64,000 nt of DNA from Epiperipatus broadwayi (lineage: Eukaryota; Onychophora; Udeonychophora; Euonychophora; Peripatidae): NCBI GenBank assembly GCA_028023455.1, contig JAQFVV010000347.1, forward strand, positions 124,001 to 188,000. The letters are read 5' to 3'. Below the pieces are notes generated by a model, which searched no databases, was not told the DNA's origin, and worked only from the letters and a program-made list of their open reading frames with translations. The translations under genes were made by a program, and so were the position numbers. How positions within the stretch are numbered: position 1 is the first letter of the stretch; each line of letters starts with the position of its first letter. This document shows positions 23,971 to 36,639 of the stretch, piece by piece.

Positions 23971-26900
23971 ACTGATGGAATTTGATCAATACCGGGTGAT
24001 GGGTAGAATGATTAATCTGATCTGATGAAAAATCTAAAATCTAATTTAAATTAGTCTATTCTAGCTCAATCGGGTCGTCATTATGTAATAAACCATCACA
24101 AAGCACAAATAATCTCTCTTAAAGTCTAATTTGTTTAAGCTATATGTGAAACGAAAGAATAATGAGATTATCTGCTCCAGACATCAACAAATCCATCACA
24201 TCACAAAGTACACTGCACTGAGCAATGAACTAGCATATCATCGCCCTAAACAATAATATATGATAGGGCTAACTACTTGATTAGCAATCTAGTGAAAATC
24301 AAATCCAATTAATAACTAAAGCAGATTCCAATATATATTTTATTAACCTATTATTATTGTAGTAATTTAAATCTACTTCATTATTTAATGATGCTGCATT
24401 TTATCTTAACGGATAAGCTTCTAAATACCTATAATTGTATTTTACAAAACATTTTTACATATAGACACTATTTAAATATCAAAACAAAATAATACTTGAC
24501 TCAAATATATATATAGTTTAATAAACGCTAAATAGAAAGTATAAACATTCGTGTCAATAAGCGATACACAATTCTTTCTACTCCAATCTTTAATTAATAA
24601 TTTTCTATTGACATCAACTAGTTTTTATATCATTTTATAAACACTTTGAAAATTTATGCACTCTTTTAAATGTTTAAACAAATTAATCTACGTCTAGTTT
24701 ACTAAGAAGCTATAAAATAATATATAAATAATTTATTCATATCTTCCAATAAAGTGATACTTAATTATTGCTTCGTTTATGTGTTAAAATAGAATACTTC
24801 ACTAGAATTTATTATCAACACTCTATTAGCTCATTTCTAACTCTACAATGTCCAACCACATTACATAAAAGATATATTAAGTTTCTATTGGATGTTTATT
24901 CACCTATGAGTATTAATATTATTTATTTGAATCTTTAAACAATTGAATATAAAACTGGTTGGCAATAATTAAAATATATGATTATAATTGATATTTATAC
25001 ATATCAAAACAATATTCAATTAAACTATTCAATGAAATTTGTACTCTTTATTTTAGAGAAGTTAAAAAAAATATCTAAGACGAATTATTCTGAACCAACG
25101 ATAAAGTACGATCTATTTAGATTTTTATGATGGAATCAGACAAACATAGAAATGATTGACTTTGTAATATTAACTAAGATAAATGATAATATATATAATA
25201 TTCGAATGCAAATATAAATATAAAATTCATATGGGAATAAAATAAAATACTAATATGCAAAACATACCATATCTTATATTCTAGCTCACTTACCAAGCTG
25301 AGTTTGAACCTTGTCATTTAAATAGCTACATCATCTCATGCAATCCAAATAATAATAAAAAAAAATTAAGGGAGTCTTGAAATTTGAATCACTCAATTTA
25401 TTTGATTATATGAAAGAAAATTGGCAAGATTAATAACAAAATACATAGAAATTAATTTATATTTCAGATTGTTTGAATAAATAAAAATGATAAAATTACT
25501 ATGTGTATCTCTAAATGTGTTGCGGAAACAATAACGACATAAAAAAAATGAATGAATGAATGAATGAATGGAGAGACTTTTGGATATTTTACTGAAAAAT
25601 TTATATATAACAGATACCAAAGATATGAAATAGAATGAGATTGAAGTCTATTTGTTTATCAAAATAATAACCGATAAATGAATATGAAATAATATGATAT
25701 ATTTGAATCTCTCCAATCATTTTCATTTAATAAATTATATTACTCTTAAAGATAATTTAAATAAAATACAAATCATCCTTTTTAAATACATGTAAAAAAA
25801 AAATTAATACTCGCACATTTTTATATATAAAAAAAAAAAATCATACCATATATAATAGTCTGTCCGTTTTCACTATTTATTTGTCCATTGCAATTTACCT
25901 ATCCTCAGTTTCTATGATGTAAAGAGAAGTTTATTTCTCAGAAATAATAATTGGAACTTTATAATGTTTCACTAACAGTTCTTTTTCTTTCCAAAGAGGA
26001 GAGTGCAGTTTAATTAGCCTTTTTATGATGTGAATTAATCCAGTTGATCCTGTGTTCCTTTGCTCGTGACACGATATTTATCCAAATCCAACGGTGGTTA
26101 TACGCCAAACTTTAACCCAGAAATATATTTGTTTTTAAAACTAAAATAGCCGAATTTTATATAAAGCATTTTTTTTTTCATAGGTTTCCTTTTTTTACAT
26201 TTTTTTTTTTACACCTTGCTGCAGTTTCCCTTGGAAATCCTTCGCAACTGCCCTTCAAATGATTGAACGGGCAGATAATTGAAGTTTATTTTTTTATGTT
26301 TTATGGTTTAACAGTTTAAAAAAAATATTGAAAAACTTTTATTTGTAAGAACCTAGAAAATACTTCGGTTCGTGGCAATCACAAAAAGACGATAGCTTCT
26401 CTTATAGTCTGTTGGCTGCTATTTATGTGTTCTCTTTCTGTCATTCTAGTATCATAACAACCACTGAATACTACTCAAATAAAACTCAAGCCAAACAATT
26501 TTTTTACAGCAATTTTCGTGGTTTGTAATGTAAGTTTGGAGAAAAGATACATGGAAATTAAATCCAAATTCGATTAGATTTTTCCTATTATTTGTAAACC
26601 AAAATACAAAATTGACATTACAACCTTTATTCACTTTATAAACACAAATAATTTACACATATATATTTTTTTAATAATAATATTTTTTTAAATTAATTTA
26701 TAAACAAATATACATAACATAAAAACATTGAACTATATGTAATAATGTTACTATGGTGACTGCATTAATATACATGAAATATGTAAAATAATATTGATCC
26801 TATTTAAGTAAACTTTTAGATCATACTAAATTGTTTTCAAAATTTATTTATTTACCTATATGTTTTTCCTGAGTTTGATTATAGTGAATTTATTATTTTA

Positions 26901-27060
26901 AAGCTAGAATCAACAGTAAACAATTCTATTTAAAAGCTTTAGGTTGCCATGGTGATAAATTTAAATCTATATTTCCAAGATCTTCCATTATCTATCTATC
27001 AAGGACAAGAAAAATCAAACAAGATCAACAAACTTCTTTTTTTTTAATACCTTGATCATT
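23970..27060. other. Unassigned AT-rich DNA
   Basis: A short (TGAA)n run is at 25,546-25,569. A tRNA-B-box-like string (GAGTTTGAACCTTG) is near 25,300 without an A box. No gene recognised. Confidence 0.4.
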
Positions 27061-27074
27061 AATCTGAATATTCA

Positions 27075-27785
27075 CAATATATGTTATTAAAATTTTAATA
27101 TGAAATATAAGAATAAAAATAATAATAATATTGATTCTCCTGCTAATAAAAATATATATATTAGTACCATGTATTTTGAATGATCAAATAAATTTTACAA
27201 GGAAAATCTGTAAAGTTATATGTGACATTGCATTTTACACACTTCCTATATTAGATAAATTAATAAATAACTCTAAAGATAAAACCTTATTTATAAATAA
27301 AAATTGCATCATTTATAAATGGATATGTAGGTGTGGTAGCAGATATATAGTGAAATCGAAATGCATGTTGGAAAGCAGAACTAAAGAGCACTTGCTTTTA
27401 TTTAAAAGGGTTCAAAAAACGAAACAAAATTGCAAAGTAAATAATAATATTTCAGCATCTGTTTTTTACGACCATAATAAGTCATGTATTTATGGTTTTA
27501 ACTTCAGTTATAATTATGTAAAAATATTGCAAATTGAAAAAAATAAAAGGAAAATAAAGGAACCTATACTAATATACAAATACAAACAAGACTTAATTTA
27601 ACAGACAGGCAGCAAACATTAAGATCACTGAATTATGGGAAGGTTGTCCTTTCAAAGTGCTAGTTGACAAAGACTATGAGGACAGTCAAAAATGCTCCTA
27701 AGTGAATAAAATTTTTAAAGTTATACTTTACATATATCTAATTACTGTATTTATAAATATTCAATTATAAGATTACATATATTGA
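27075..27785 (+). pseudogene. PLE second family, plus-strand fragment with GIY-YIG region
   Basis: The frame 27,131-27,601 is open for 156 codons: VPCILNDQINFTRKI, LINNSKDKTLFINKNCI, then CRCGSRYIVKSKCMLESR and KEH (GIY-YIG pattern, with the YIG glycine replaced by Val), then FYDHNKSCIYGFNF. After the stop, the ELWEG tail continues in another frame to 27,700, so one frameshift separates tail and body. The start ATG is arbitrary because the copy is 5'-truncated. The 3' end matches the copy at 22.7 kb. Confidence 0.78.
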
Positions 27786-27805
27786 TTTGAAAAAATAGAC
27801 ATCGA

Positions 27806-27814
<9 letters not shown>

Positions 27815-27837
<23 letters not shown>
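27815..27837. repeat. (TA)n tract; contains the left target duplication of the LTR element
   Basis: About 11 TA units. Its last five bases, TATAT, are repeated directly after the right LTR at 31,756-31,760. Confidence 0.8.
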
Positions 27838-28023
27838 TGTAATGGGATAGCCATTTTCTATATGCATATATATTATAACCATTTATAAGATTGCATAATT
27901 ATAACATCATTGTTAAAAAAAAAAAATCTGTACTCTGAATGTAATTTGCAACTATACTCCTATTTCTTGCCCAGCATATTTATGGACATCACTTTCTGAC
28001 TCCATGCACCAATCTTACTTACA
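27838..28023 (-). repeat. LTR, left copy (186 bp)
   Basis: Aligned with 31,552-31,755 over its length. Shared blocks include TTTGCAACTATACTCCTATT, CCCAGCATATTTAT and CACCAATCTTACTTACA. Begins TG and ends CA. Confidence 0.75.
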
Positions 28024-30430
28024 TGTAAATAAGAATTATGCTGGAAGAGATCGAGTATCAATATTTAATAAATGAAAATCCTACCATTAGCTAGCTCACT
28101 CAGGGTGGGTGGTTATCAAGCATAAAAAATATATGGAGTCCAGAAATGCACAAATAAATGCCTAGTCAAATCACTTATATGTTGTACTAATATAAACCTC
28201 TCTTGATCTATTTACAAAACCCGAAATACAGGAAATCAACAAATATATACACTTTCACTTAAAAGATATGTAATCTTCATTAAAACGTAAAAATCACAGA
28301 ATATAATTTTACAACTTTATGCTCATATATTTTAATACAACACATGCACGCACATATATTGCATAGATAAAATAAACAAAAATTAGATAATAACAAAAAA
28401 TAAAGCAATTCAAAATCAAGTCTATTCAACTGTATAAAATATATTTTACGATGCAGAAAAGAATTATCTTGACTTTCAACAAATAGTCTCTATGCATTAT
28501 CATGGAAAATGTAATAATATTTGATAAATAAATATCGCTTAGAAAATGTTCATATTACCTGGATTTCCCTGGATATATAGACGAATATAGATATGAGTAA
28601 CAACATTGGTTTGCTCAATGCTATGGTCTTATAAATAGGTAATTTGGGGTGGGTGTAGTTTGATTGATTCCTTAATACATGAAGGATGTTTGCTGAAAAC
28701 AATTTTTTATTTTACAGGTTCAAGAGTGGCTTCCTTCCAATGTAAACATTGGTTCCCGATCGTAGCATCTGCCATATCTTTGTAGGGTTATGTTTTAGTT
28801 CTTATCCCAGCATGTTAATAGCTGATTGTTATATATTTTTTATACCAATAAGTTGGGTTTTTTCAAAAAAAAAAAAATCACCCTTGTAGAAATCTCTTTT
28901 AGAATCCCACCTACGAAAGTTTGACAGCTAAATTCCAATTAATTAATTTCAATTGTTTCTCTCCTTTTATATTCTTCTCTTTTTTTTAAACCATTGTTAT
29001 TTTAGATTTGTAAAAACCTTTTAGCACCTGCAATCTATTTTCAACCGCTCCTTTTTGTTTCTTTCTTAGCATTTTTTATTTATTTATTAAAATAATAATC
29101 TATGCAGTTTCTATTTTTTTTTTCCATTTAATATCTCTTTTTTTATTAGCAGTTCTATTATTTTTAGTGAGTCCATTTATTCATCCATATAGCAATATAA
29201 CTACATAAATTTTAAACAAAATACAAGAGCACAAATATTGTACCCCCCCCCCGATCCCTTCTATTTATTCTAACTCTATTTTCCTATTTAAAATATACAC
29301 ACAAAAAAAATTGAATTGAGTCCAAATTTTAACCATATATATATATATATATATACGTGTGTGTGTGTGCGCGCGCGTGCATATATACAACTATCTTTTG
29401 GAATAGGGATTGAACCTCTCCCTGCTTCAATTCCCCCCCTCCCAGAAGCCTTTAAATATGGTCTACATATTTGAATGGCTTATATTTAAACCAACAGAAT
29501 TATATGTATGTCCTCAAATCAATTTTATCCTACTTTCACCCTGTAGCTATAAAATATAAGAGTAAGCGACTATCAGTCTAACAGCATATACTGGATCTGA
29601 CCACAACTCCCACACATGATGTGCTATGAACGAATACAGCCAAATCTACCCTGACTTACTTGGTAAGACGACCACAAAATAAAAAAAAATATGTAAAAAA
29701 AGTCCTTTTTTTAACTAGAAGGCATTCCCCAACCACACTCTGCTGCTTCCTAAGACTTAGGGGTGTGGGCAACTAGGTCAAATGCCCAACTCTTATTCGG
29801 AATTTTTCAGGTTAGATATAGATCACCCAAAACCATGCTCATTTCTGGAGTCTTATGGGTGGGACAATATGTGAATGCCCTGCTTCCTTAAAAGTCTTAC
29901 AGGCTTAAGTTTAACACATATATTTTGGTTGTCTCATATTGGATGAGTGACCATGTCAAGAATAAAGAGTAGCTATACACAGAATGCAAATACCACATGC
30001 CTGATCCAGCAGCCACCCCACATGCCCCCATCAGAATTAGACCACTTTTTTTCCAAAGCTTCACCACCATAACTTATTTACTCTCTACACTTACAAACCA
30101 GCAAACACACATGCATAAACTATTACTTTATATATCTCAATATATATAAATGCCCCTGTAATAACTATGATAAATATTAAATCGACAACCTAATAAAAAA
30201 ACATTTGGAATATATATGTCTGTCTACTTGTTCTCTTTAGTTTTCCTATATTAACTGATTTATTGGCCATCTTTTGGCCTTGGTGAATTCGAAGCTTTTC
30301 CTGGTCCATAATTCAGCTTGACTGGCAGTCATTGTTCTTCACAATCATACTGCCATTTTGGTTTAGTATTACTGTCTCTGCTTTTTGAATATGGCAAGTT
30401 CCATTCTGACTCCTTTTCTTCTGCTCCAAA
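28024..30430. other. Interior of the LTR element, non-coding
   Basis: No RT, integrase or protease motif was found on either strand. C- and T-rich patches occur at 28,980-29,150 and a 10-C run at about 29,243-29,252. A block at 29,680-30,060 is less AT-rich and contains phrases such as CTTAGGGGTGTGGGCAACTA, but I cannot name it. Confidence 0.4.
29335..29389. repeat. Alternating purine-pyrimidine tract (TA)n(GT)n(GC)n
   Basis: About 55 bp of unbroken purine-pyrimidine alternation passing from TA to GT to GC and back to AT. GC/GT alternation is the classic Z-DNA-prone sequence. Confidence 0.85.
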
Positions 30431-30439
30431 TCTCAAAAC

Positions 30440-31560
30440 TCATATATCCTGAACTTCTTTTCCTCGGTCTATCGGTACACTATAGTAATATGCGTTTATA
30501 TCAATCGCATTAAGTAACTTGGAGGCTTCCTCAATGAATGCTTTTCTTACACCTAACATCATTTGTTCAACATTCAGCATGTTATAACTAACAATTCGAA
30601 TGATGTGGCTTTCAGTTAAATTGCAGGTGTCTAACCTTCGCAGCTTTGCCACTTGCCGATGAAATAAATTAGGAATAACTTTCTTGGCCTCCTTCCCTAT
30701 ATTTTTCCTGCATAATCTGATATCTGGTTAACTCTTGGAAATCCTCTCACCAGAAACTATCTCGCACCACTTTATGATATTCTTCAAATGTTGTGGGTTG
30801 TTGAAATAATGAATCCCACCATGAATGTGCATTTTTGGTTAAATTGCTACACGCAATCGCAATTTTGCTTTCCTCAGCCATGGAGTTAATGCTAAAATAT
30901 CTCCTCAGACTTTGTAGGTGCTCTATGGGAGCCTCTCTCATTTGGCCAGCAAATGTCTGAATCTTTAAAAATTTGTTCACATGAACCTGTGTCAGTACGT
31001 ATTTCATCATAGCTTTCTGTCTCTTTTATCTCAACTCCCTGCTCTGTTTTCTCTTCACCCTTTCCCTGTTTTTCACTTTCTTTCCACTAGACTTTTTATC
31101 TTTATTCATACTTTTTTCCTTTCCTGGCTCTTCCTCGCTCTCTTCCTTAACTCTTTTCTTTTGTTCCTTCAATTTTCTATTCTAATTTTTGAAATCTCTT
31201 TTCAACCCTATCTTCGAATTCCTGGAATCTGTGTTTGAATCTTTCCAATTTTTTTATAATGCCTCCATCATACTCAATTCTTCTTCCTTTTCTTTCTTTT
31301 GTTCGTTTATTTTCTTCTGTAATCTTCTTTCCATTCTCATGCCAGGTCTACTTTCCATCCCTCGGAGTACTGTGCTACATGGCTAATTTCCTTATCTAGC
31401 CTACTAAATGATCTATTTTCTGATCTTTCTTTAAAACCCACCAAAACAAATTATAACTCTTCACTTTAATTCTTCTATTATTATTTAACCTTTATATTCT
31501 GCTCCCCCTCATACCTTCTACTCTTTGAAGGTCCTTTAGTTGGGATGCCATTGTAAGGGG
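30440..31560 (-). pseudogene. Gag-like gene of the LTR element, broken
   Basis: Right after the 5' LTR the minus strand opens with MASQLKDLQRVEG and soon stops. A charged, coiled-coil-like stretch follows (KKLERFKHRFQEFEDRVEKR, about 31,190-31,260). Next, 30,747-31,010 reads FAGQMREAPIEHLQSLRRYF, EESKIAIACSNLTKNAHSWW and DSFW. That is the Retrotrans_gag pattern: hydrophobic repeats, then Ala-x-x-Trp-Trp about 35 residues on. A further frame, 30,440-30,652, continues the gag C-terminus. No zinc knuckle was seen. Stops and frameshifts make it a pseudogene. Confidence 0.68.
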
Positions 31561-31755
31561 ATTGCCACTTTCCATCTATATATGACATTTATAAGATTGT
31601 GTATATATATATAACGCTACACGTGTATGCTAATTATAATGTAATTGTTAAAAAAAATTCTTTATTCTGAAAGTAATTTGCAACTATACTCCTATTTCTC
31701 ACCCAGCATATTTATTGATGTCACTTTCTGACTCCAAGCACCAATCTTACTTACA
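31552..31755 (-). repeat. LTR, right copy (204 bp)
   Basis: The 5' LTR if the element is read on the minus strand. Begins TGTAAGGGGATTGCC and ends CTTACTTACA. Differences from the left copy, including an 18 bp length change, show the insertion is old. Confidence 0.75.
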
Positions 31756-31759
31756 TATA

Positions 31760-33290
31760 TTTTATATAGTTTGTAGCTTTGTTTTTCTTTTATTATATTT
31801 TCTTTTATTATATTCTCCATGAGTGATATTTTTAAAGTTTTATCTATAGCATAAATGTTTCATTTAAGGCAACCTCTATTGTTCCTAATATTTTTGGAGG
31901 TTTATTCTCATGTTTCCCATATGTTTAGAGACAAATGTCCTAGCATATTTGTTTGCCCTTAAAATTTAGGTGATCCTTTTGAACCCACATCATCATTAGC
32001 TTCATTGCCTTATATATCTTTTCCTTTCAGATTTATAATATTATCTATATTCTATATGGATCTATATGTGGGATACTGTCATGATTTTATTATTTTGTCA
32101 ACTAATATTTGTTTTGAAGAACATCATCTTTTCTTTGGTTGTACTTTTAAATACTGAGTGTAGGTTAGAAATAGTTCTGATGTGTAGATCTGCCTTGTTT
32201 GTACTTTGCAAGAATTGCAGAACATAAAACTGATTATTTATTTAAAATTTTAAAATTGTATTTATAGGCCTAAATAAGTAATATACATCACTTCTAGTAT
32301 CGATCTCACTGCTGAATTGGTAAGACATGCTTAGTATTTAAATGTACTCATTGTTGACACAATGTCATTGTATGATATGCAAAAATGTAGAACTTCTTGT
32401 GGTAATGCCCATGTTTAATTAAAAAAAACACTTGTATCAGTCAGACAAATTCATAATAGTCAATTATCATTTAATTTGTAAATTTATTTACTTATCATCA
32501 TAAGCTGTAAGTTTTTAAAATTTATTTCTTCTGTGCAATAAAGTTGTATGGCATAGTGTTTGAATAGCTTAATTTGAAGATTGTAGATTTTCAAAAATGT
32601 CGTTTATTTGATTGTCTTTATTGTTTAAATAAATGTCATATTTTATTGTTAAGTTTGTGTATACCTTTAATATCATCTCAATTATATGCAACTTATCCAC
32701 AAACCTTAACATTAAATAATCAATGATACAATTATATTTTTACATTTTTAAGAGTACATGCACATAAAATTGAAGATAATAGTCATGGTGTAAGAATGGT
32801 CTACACATGTTAACAATACATCTAAGAATTAAAATATTCATTCATTTTCTTAATTTTAAAATAATCACTTTAATCCATGTGCAATTATTAAAAGAAGACT
32901 GATTTTGTGATAAAAATTATTATTTGCTTATTCATGAGATTGCAACTGATTATGCATCAAAAATTTAATGCTTAAATTATTTATCTTAATTTTATAAAAA
33001 AGATTTGGTAGGAGTTGTTAATAGGAAATTCTGAGTGAACATAAAATCCCTTATCCACTCTTGGTATTTCAATGCTATCCTAGTAGATTATTATCTTATT
33101 CTAAATTAAGAGTTTCTATGTATTTTATTTTAATTAAAATATTTTCTTTTAAATTTGTTATTATTATTATTCAATTATTTTATATAGCGCGATGTTTTTT
33201 ATAAACAAAGACTTTATCATGTGGTTGAAGTGTTAGTATTCATTCATTTTATATTTAAAATCCAAAGCGCATGTGCAACAGTTTAATGCT
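31760..33290. other. Unassigned AT-rich DNA
   Basis: Nothing recognisable on either strand. Confidence 0.4.
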
Positions 33291-33297
33291 GTTTAAA

Positions 33298-33302
33298 TAT
33301 TA

Positions 33303-33336
<34 letters not shown>

Positions 33337-33347
33337 CATCATCATCA

Positions 33348-33390
<43 letters not shown>
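33298..33390. repeat. (ATT)n/(ATC)n compound microsatellite
   Basis: ATT units interrupted by a short ATC block in the middle (about 33,320-33,350). Confidence 0.9.
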
Positions 33391-33391
<1 letters not shown>

Positions 33392-33417
33392 TATCTAAAT
33401 CGCATGTTGAAAATTGA

Positions 33418-33843
<426 letters not shown>

Positions 33844-33849
33844 TTATTA

Positions 33850-36600
33850 TTATTGTAAATTAAGTAGACAACATCTTAGAGGTAAGATTTTCACTAAGAT
33901 GCCATTCATTGTTTAATAATTTATAAATAAAATAAAAGTGAAAATTTTAATATTAGAAATATTTAATAAAAAAAACCCTGAGATCTTATTATTGTAATCA
34001 ATGATTAAAAAAAATTGCTTCTGGCAAAATAAATTATTTTGAAAAGTAAAATGGCACAGATAAAACCTAAGAAACATTATCATTTATCAAGAATTTTGAA
34101 TTGTGGATCAGATTATTGTGATAAAATGTTGAGAATAATGGTTATAAGGTGTATTATTATATTAGAAGGGATATAAAAAATATGAGAAAGTAAATATTAT
34201 AACCTCACTACTTTTTGATATATGCTTTTGATATTAAGAGCATTTTTAGTTTGTAAAAATGGATTGAGTGATCTCTTAAAATTTATTAAATGTTAATTAG
34301 TATATTTACAATACCTCGTTATTATTCTTACACTTATAGTTCTTTTTATTATAGCATATATTATGCAAATCTTGAGCTTAACCTACATCATCATATTATT
34401 TGAGTCAAATCATACTTTTTGTTGATTGGGACATTGCTAATATTGTTGATAGTCATTTTCTTTATTGGCTATAATTATGGCTTGCCCAAGATGTTGGCCT
34501 TCGATCAGTTATAAAGTACTAAGTGATCATCTTGAAACTTGAAACATTTGGTGGCAATCATTTTTTTCTTTTTTTTTATATTATAATTTATATATATATA
34601 TATTGTATCAATTTACCCCTATTCTGTGTACGTTTACGTTTTTAAAATTATAATTTAGCTGAATTCAAACCTTTACTTTTATCAAACCAAATTTTCTACA
34701 GTTATTCTTTCCGAGGGTGAATTTTTACAGTGATGCATTTATATTACTAACGGCCCCTCCCATACGAAGTTTTCCCGAAAACAAATCGAGTCATTCACCC
34801 CTTACGTGAAGTTTTCCCAAACTTTGGGTCATTCAAAGGGGTAAGTGAAGCAACCAACAGCAAAACACATACACATCAGGTAATGAAATTGAACCCTCCC
34901 AGCTTTAACTTAACTTTAACTAGACCTCTATGTTTATGGACAACGAATATATATTTTTTTTTGTTCATTGCCAGGTGCCAAACTCGTTATTCAACAAAAA
35001 TCGTAGGGTCCATTAAATATTTATTTGATTCAGCCTTTTAATTAGTTGCCTATCTTAATGCTCCGGGTGTGGTAGTGCCATGTGCTGGAGAAGAAATGAA
35101 AGGGAATGCAATTTCAAATCAATTCATTCTATATCTTTATATTTCTGTTATCCCATTAAAGTTTAAACTAAATCTTTTACAATCCTCATATACTTTACTA
35201 TCTAATCTGTCTAGCTATAAATTATCATTAAATTCACACCAGCACACATGTGTATAAGATTTTGGAACTCATAAATTCTATAATGTGTATCGCACTAAAT
35301 CAATAATTTAGCTACAGATCTACTATTACTTATTTAAAAAAAACACAATCAATAAATGGCACACATATACATATAATAAATATTTTAATGAAATATTATT
35401 CAGGAGAAGACAATAAAAAAAAAATTCAATAATACAGGTATAGTATGAAATATTCTTGCAATTAGGTTGGATTAACTTTAAAAATTGAAAATGGCATAAG
35501 TGTATATTTACCGGTATAGTATAATTTGAATAACTGGTGTATGTGTTTCCGAGTGCACTCGCAAAAAGATTCCGGGAATCCTACCTAGGCAAATATGGCA
35601 TCCATCGCTTCCACTTAACATTTCATTCCTTTAGTCCTCTAAAGTGGCGTATTCAATCTTCTGTTCTTTATTCTTTCGGCTTAATTCCAGAATGGCATAT
35701 GATCTACACTGGATTCAAATAGCTTTAGTTATGTAGGGCAGTTGGAGATGTTGATTGTAGAATATATTAACATGGCATATTAAAATGGCTGGGGTCCGAA
35801 CACCGACCAAGCACGATGGTGATTCTACCCCATGTGATCCATGAGGTCACTCATATGTAGTTTAGTTCACACAATTTGCTTCTCCAATTTTCTTCTTTTC
35901 AGCTAATATATTTTCAACTAAAATTTAGAATATCTTACATGTAAGACTAGCAGAGCTCAACTGTCCATTTTTTCAAATTAATTAATCAATCCCAGTTGCC
36001 TCCCACCTGATCGCTGGTATTCCTTTGTTTCAAAAATAGATTTTCTTATAAAAATGTCCAAACAAAAGCAAAAAACACTTAGCAATCTTGACTTTTACTT
36101 ATCTCTCTTTTTTCTTTTTAAATTCCTGAACTTTTAATTACAAATCCTTTTGTCAACTTTAACCACACAAAAGAGATCGAAAAATAGTTCAATAACTAAT
36201 GGCATTCCACGTTCATTTTTCTTAATCAAAATTATTTCTGAAAAATCCATTTAATTAAAACAAACACACACAAAAAAATATATATCCATTCAAGCAGTTG
36301 GATTTTGCTTTCTTTATTTTTTTTTTTTTTTATTGAACAATGCGATCCATTTTGCCAATTCATTCAGGAAGTTTATACTCACAAAAGAAACTTTTCTTTT
36401 ACCTGCTTTAAAGTCTTTTAAATTTCTACTTTCCTGTTCTCAACAATAATATCTACCTACATATACGCATACCACTCATAATATATACCACACCCCTCAT
36501 TCCAGCAAATATATGTGCACTTGGTATGTGCAACTTTTATAAATAATTATCTAATACTAATAAATAAATAAAAATTATATACAACTTCACTTTTGTTCCT
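33850..36600. other. Unassigned DNA
   Basis: A patch at 34,735-34,870 has a near-repeated GAAGTTTTCCC motif (34,767 and 34,808 regions). A less AT-rich patch at 35,540-35,860 may be a degraded repeat. No coding similarity recognised. Confidence 0.35.
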
Positions 36601-36602
36601 TT

Positions 36603-36634
36603 TGTAACAGGGTTTGAATCCAGTTCCTGTTACA
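36603..36634. repeat. Short perfect hairpin TGTAACAGG...CCTGTTACA
   Basis: Nine-base-pair arms enclose a 14 bp loop that contains a B-box-like GGTTTGAATCC overlapping the left arm. A comparable hairpin, TGTAACC-CAAC-GGTTACA, is at about 22,694-22,711. Confidence 0.7.
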
Positions 36635-36639
36635 ATATA

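Larger units (their letters stand above)
27838..31755 (-). mobile_element. LTR retrotransposon remnant, Ty3/Gypsy-type gag
   Basis: Direct repeats at 27,838-28,023 and 31,552-31,755 start TGTAA and end TTACA and are flanked by TATAT on both sides. The gag-like frames lie on the minus strand near the right LTR, so that LTR is the 5' one. On the minus strand, one base inside it, TGGCATCCCA fits the TGG start of a tRNA primer-binding site. I find no polypurine tract or reverse transcriptase in the 2.4 kb left of gag, so the element looks non-autonomous or heavily deleted. Confidence 0.7.

Noticed and set aside
24010-24050. Another CTGATGA string considered as a hammerhead
   Set aside because: No GAAA box at the right spacing and no stem II or stem I pairing.
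25290-25320. tRNA-like B box
   Set aside because: No A box, acceptor stem or cloverleaf could be built around it.
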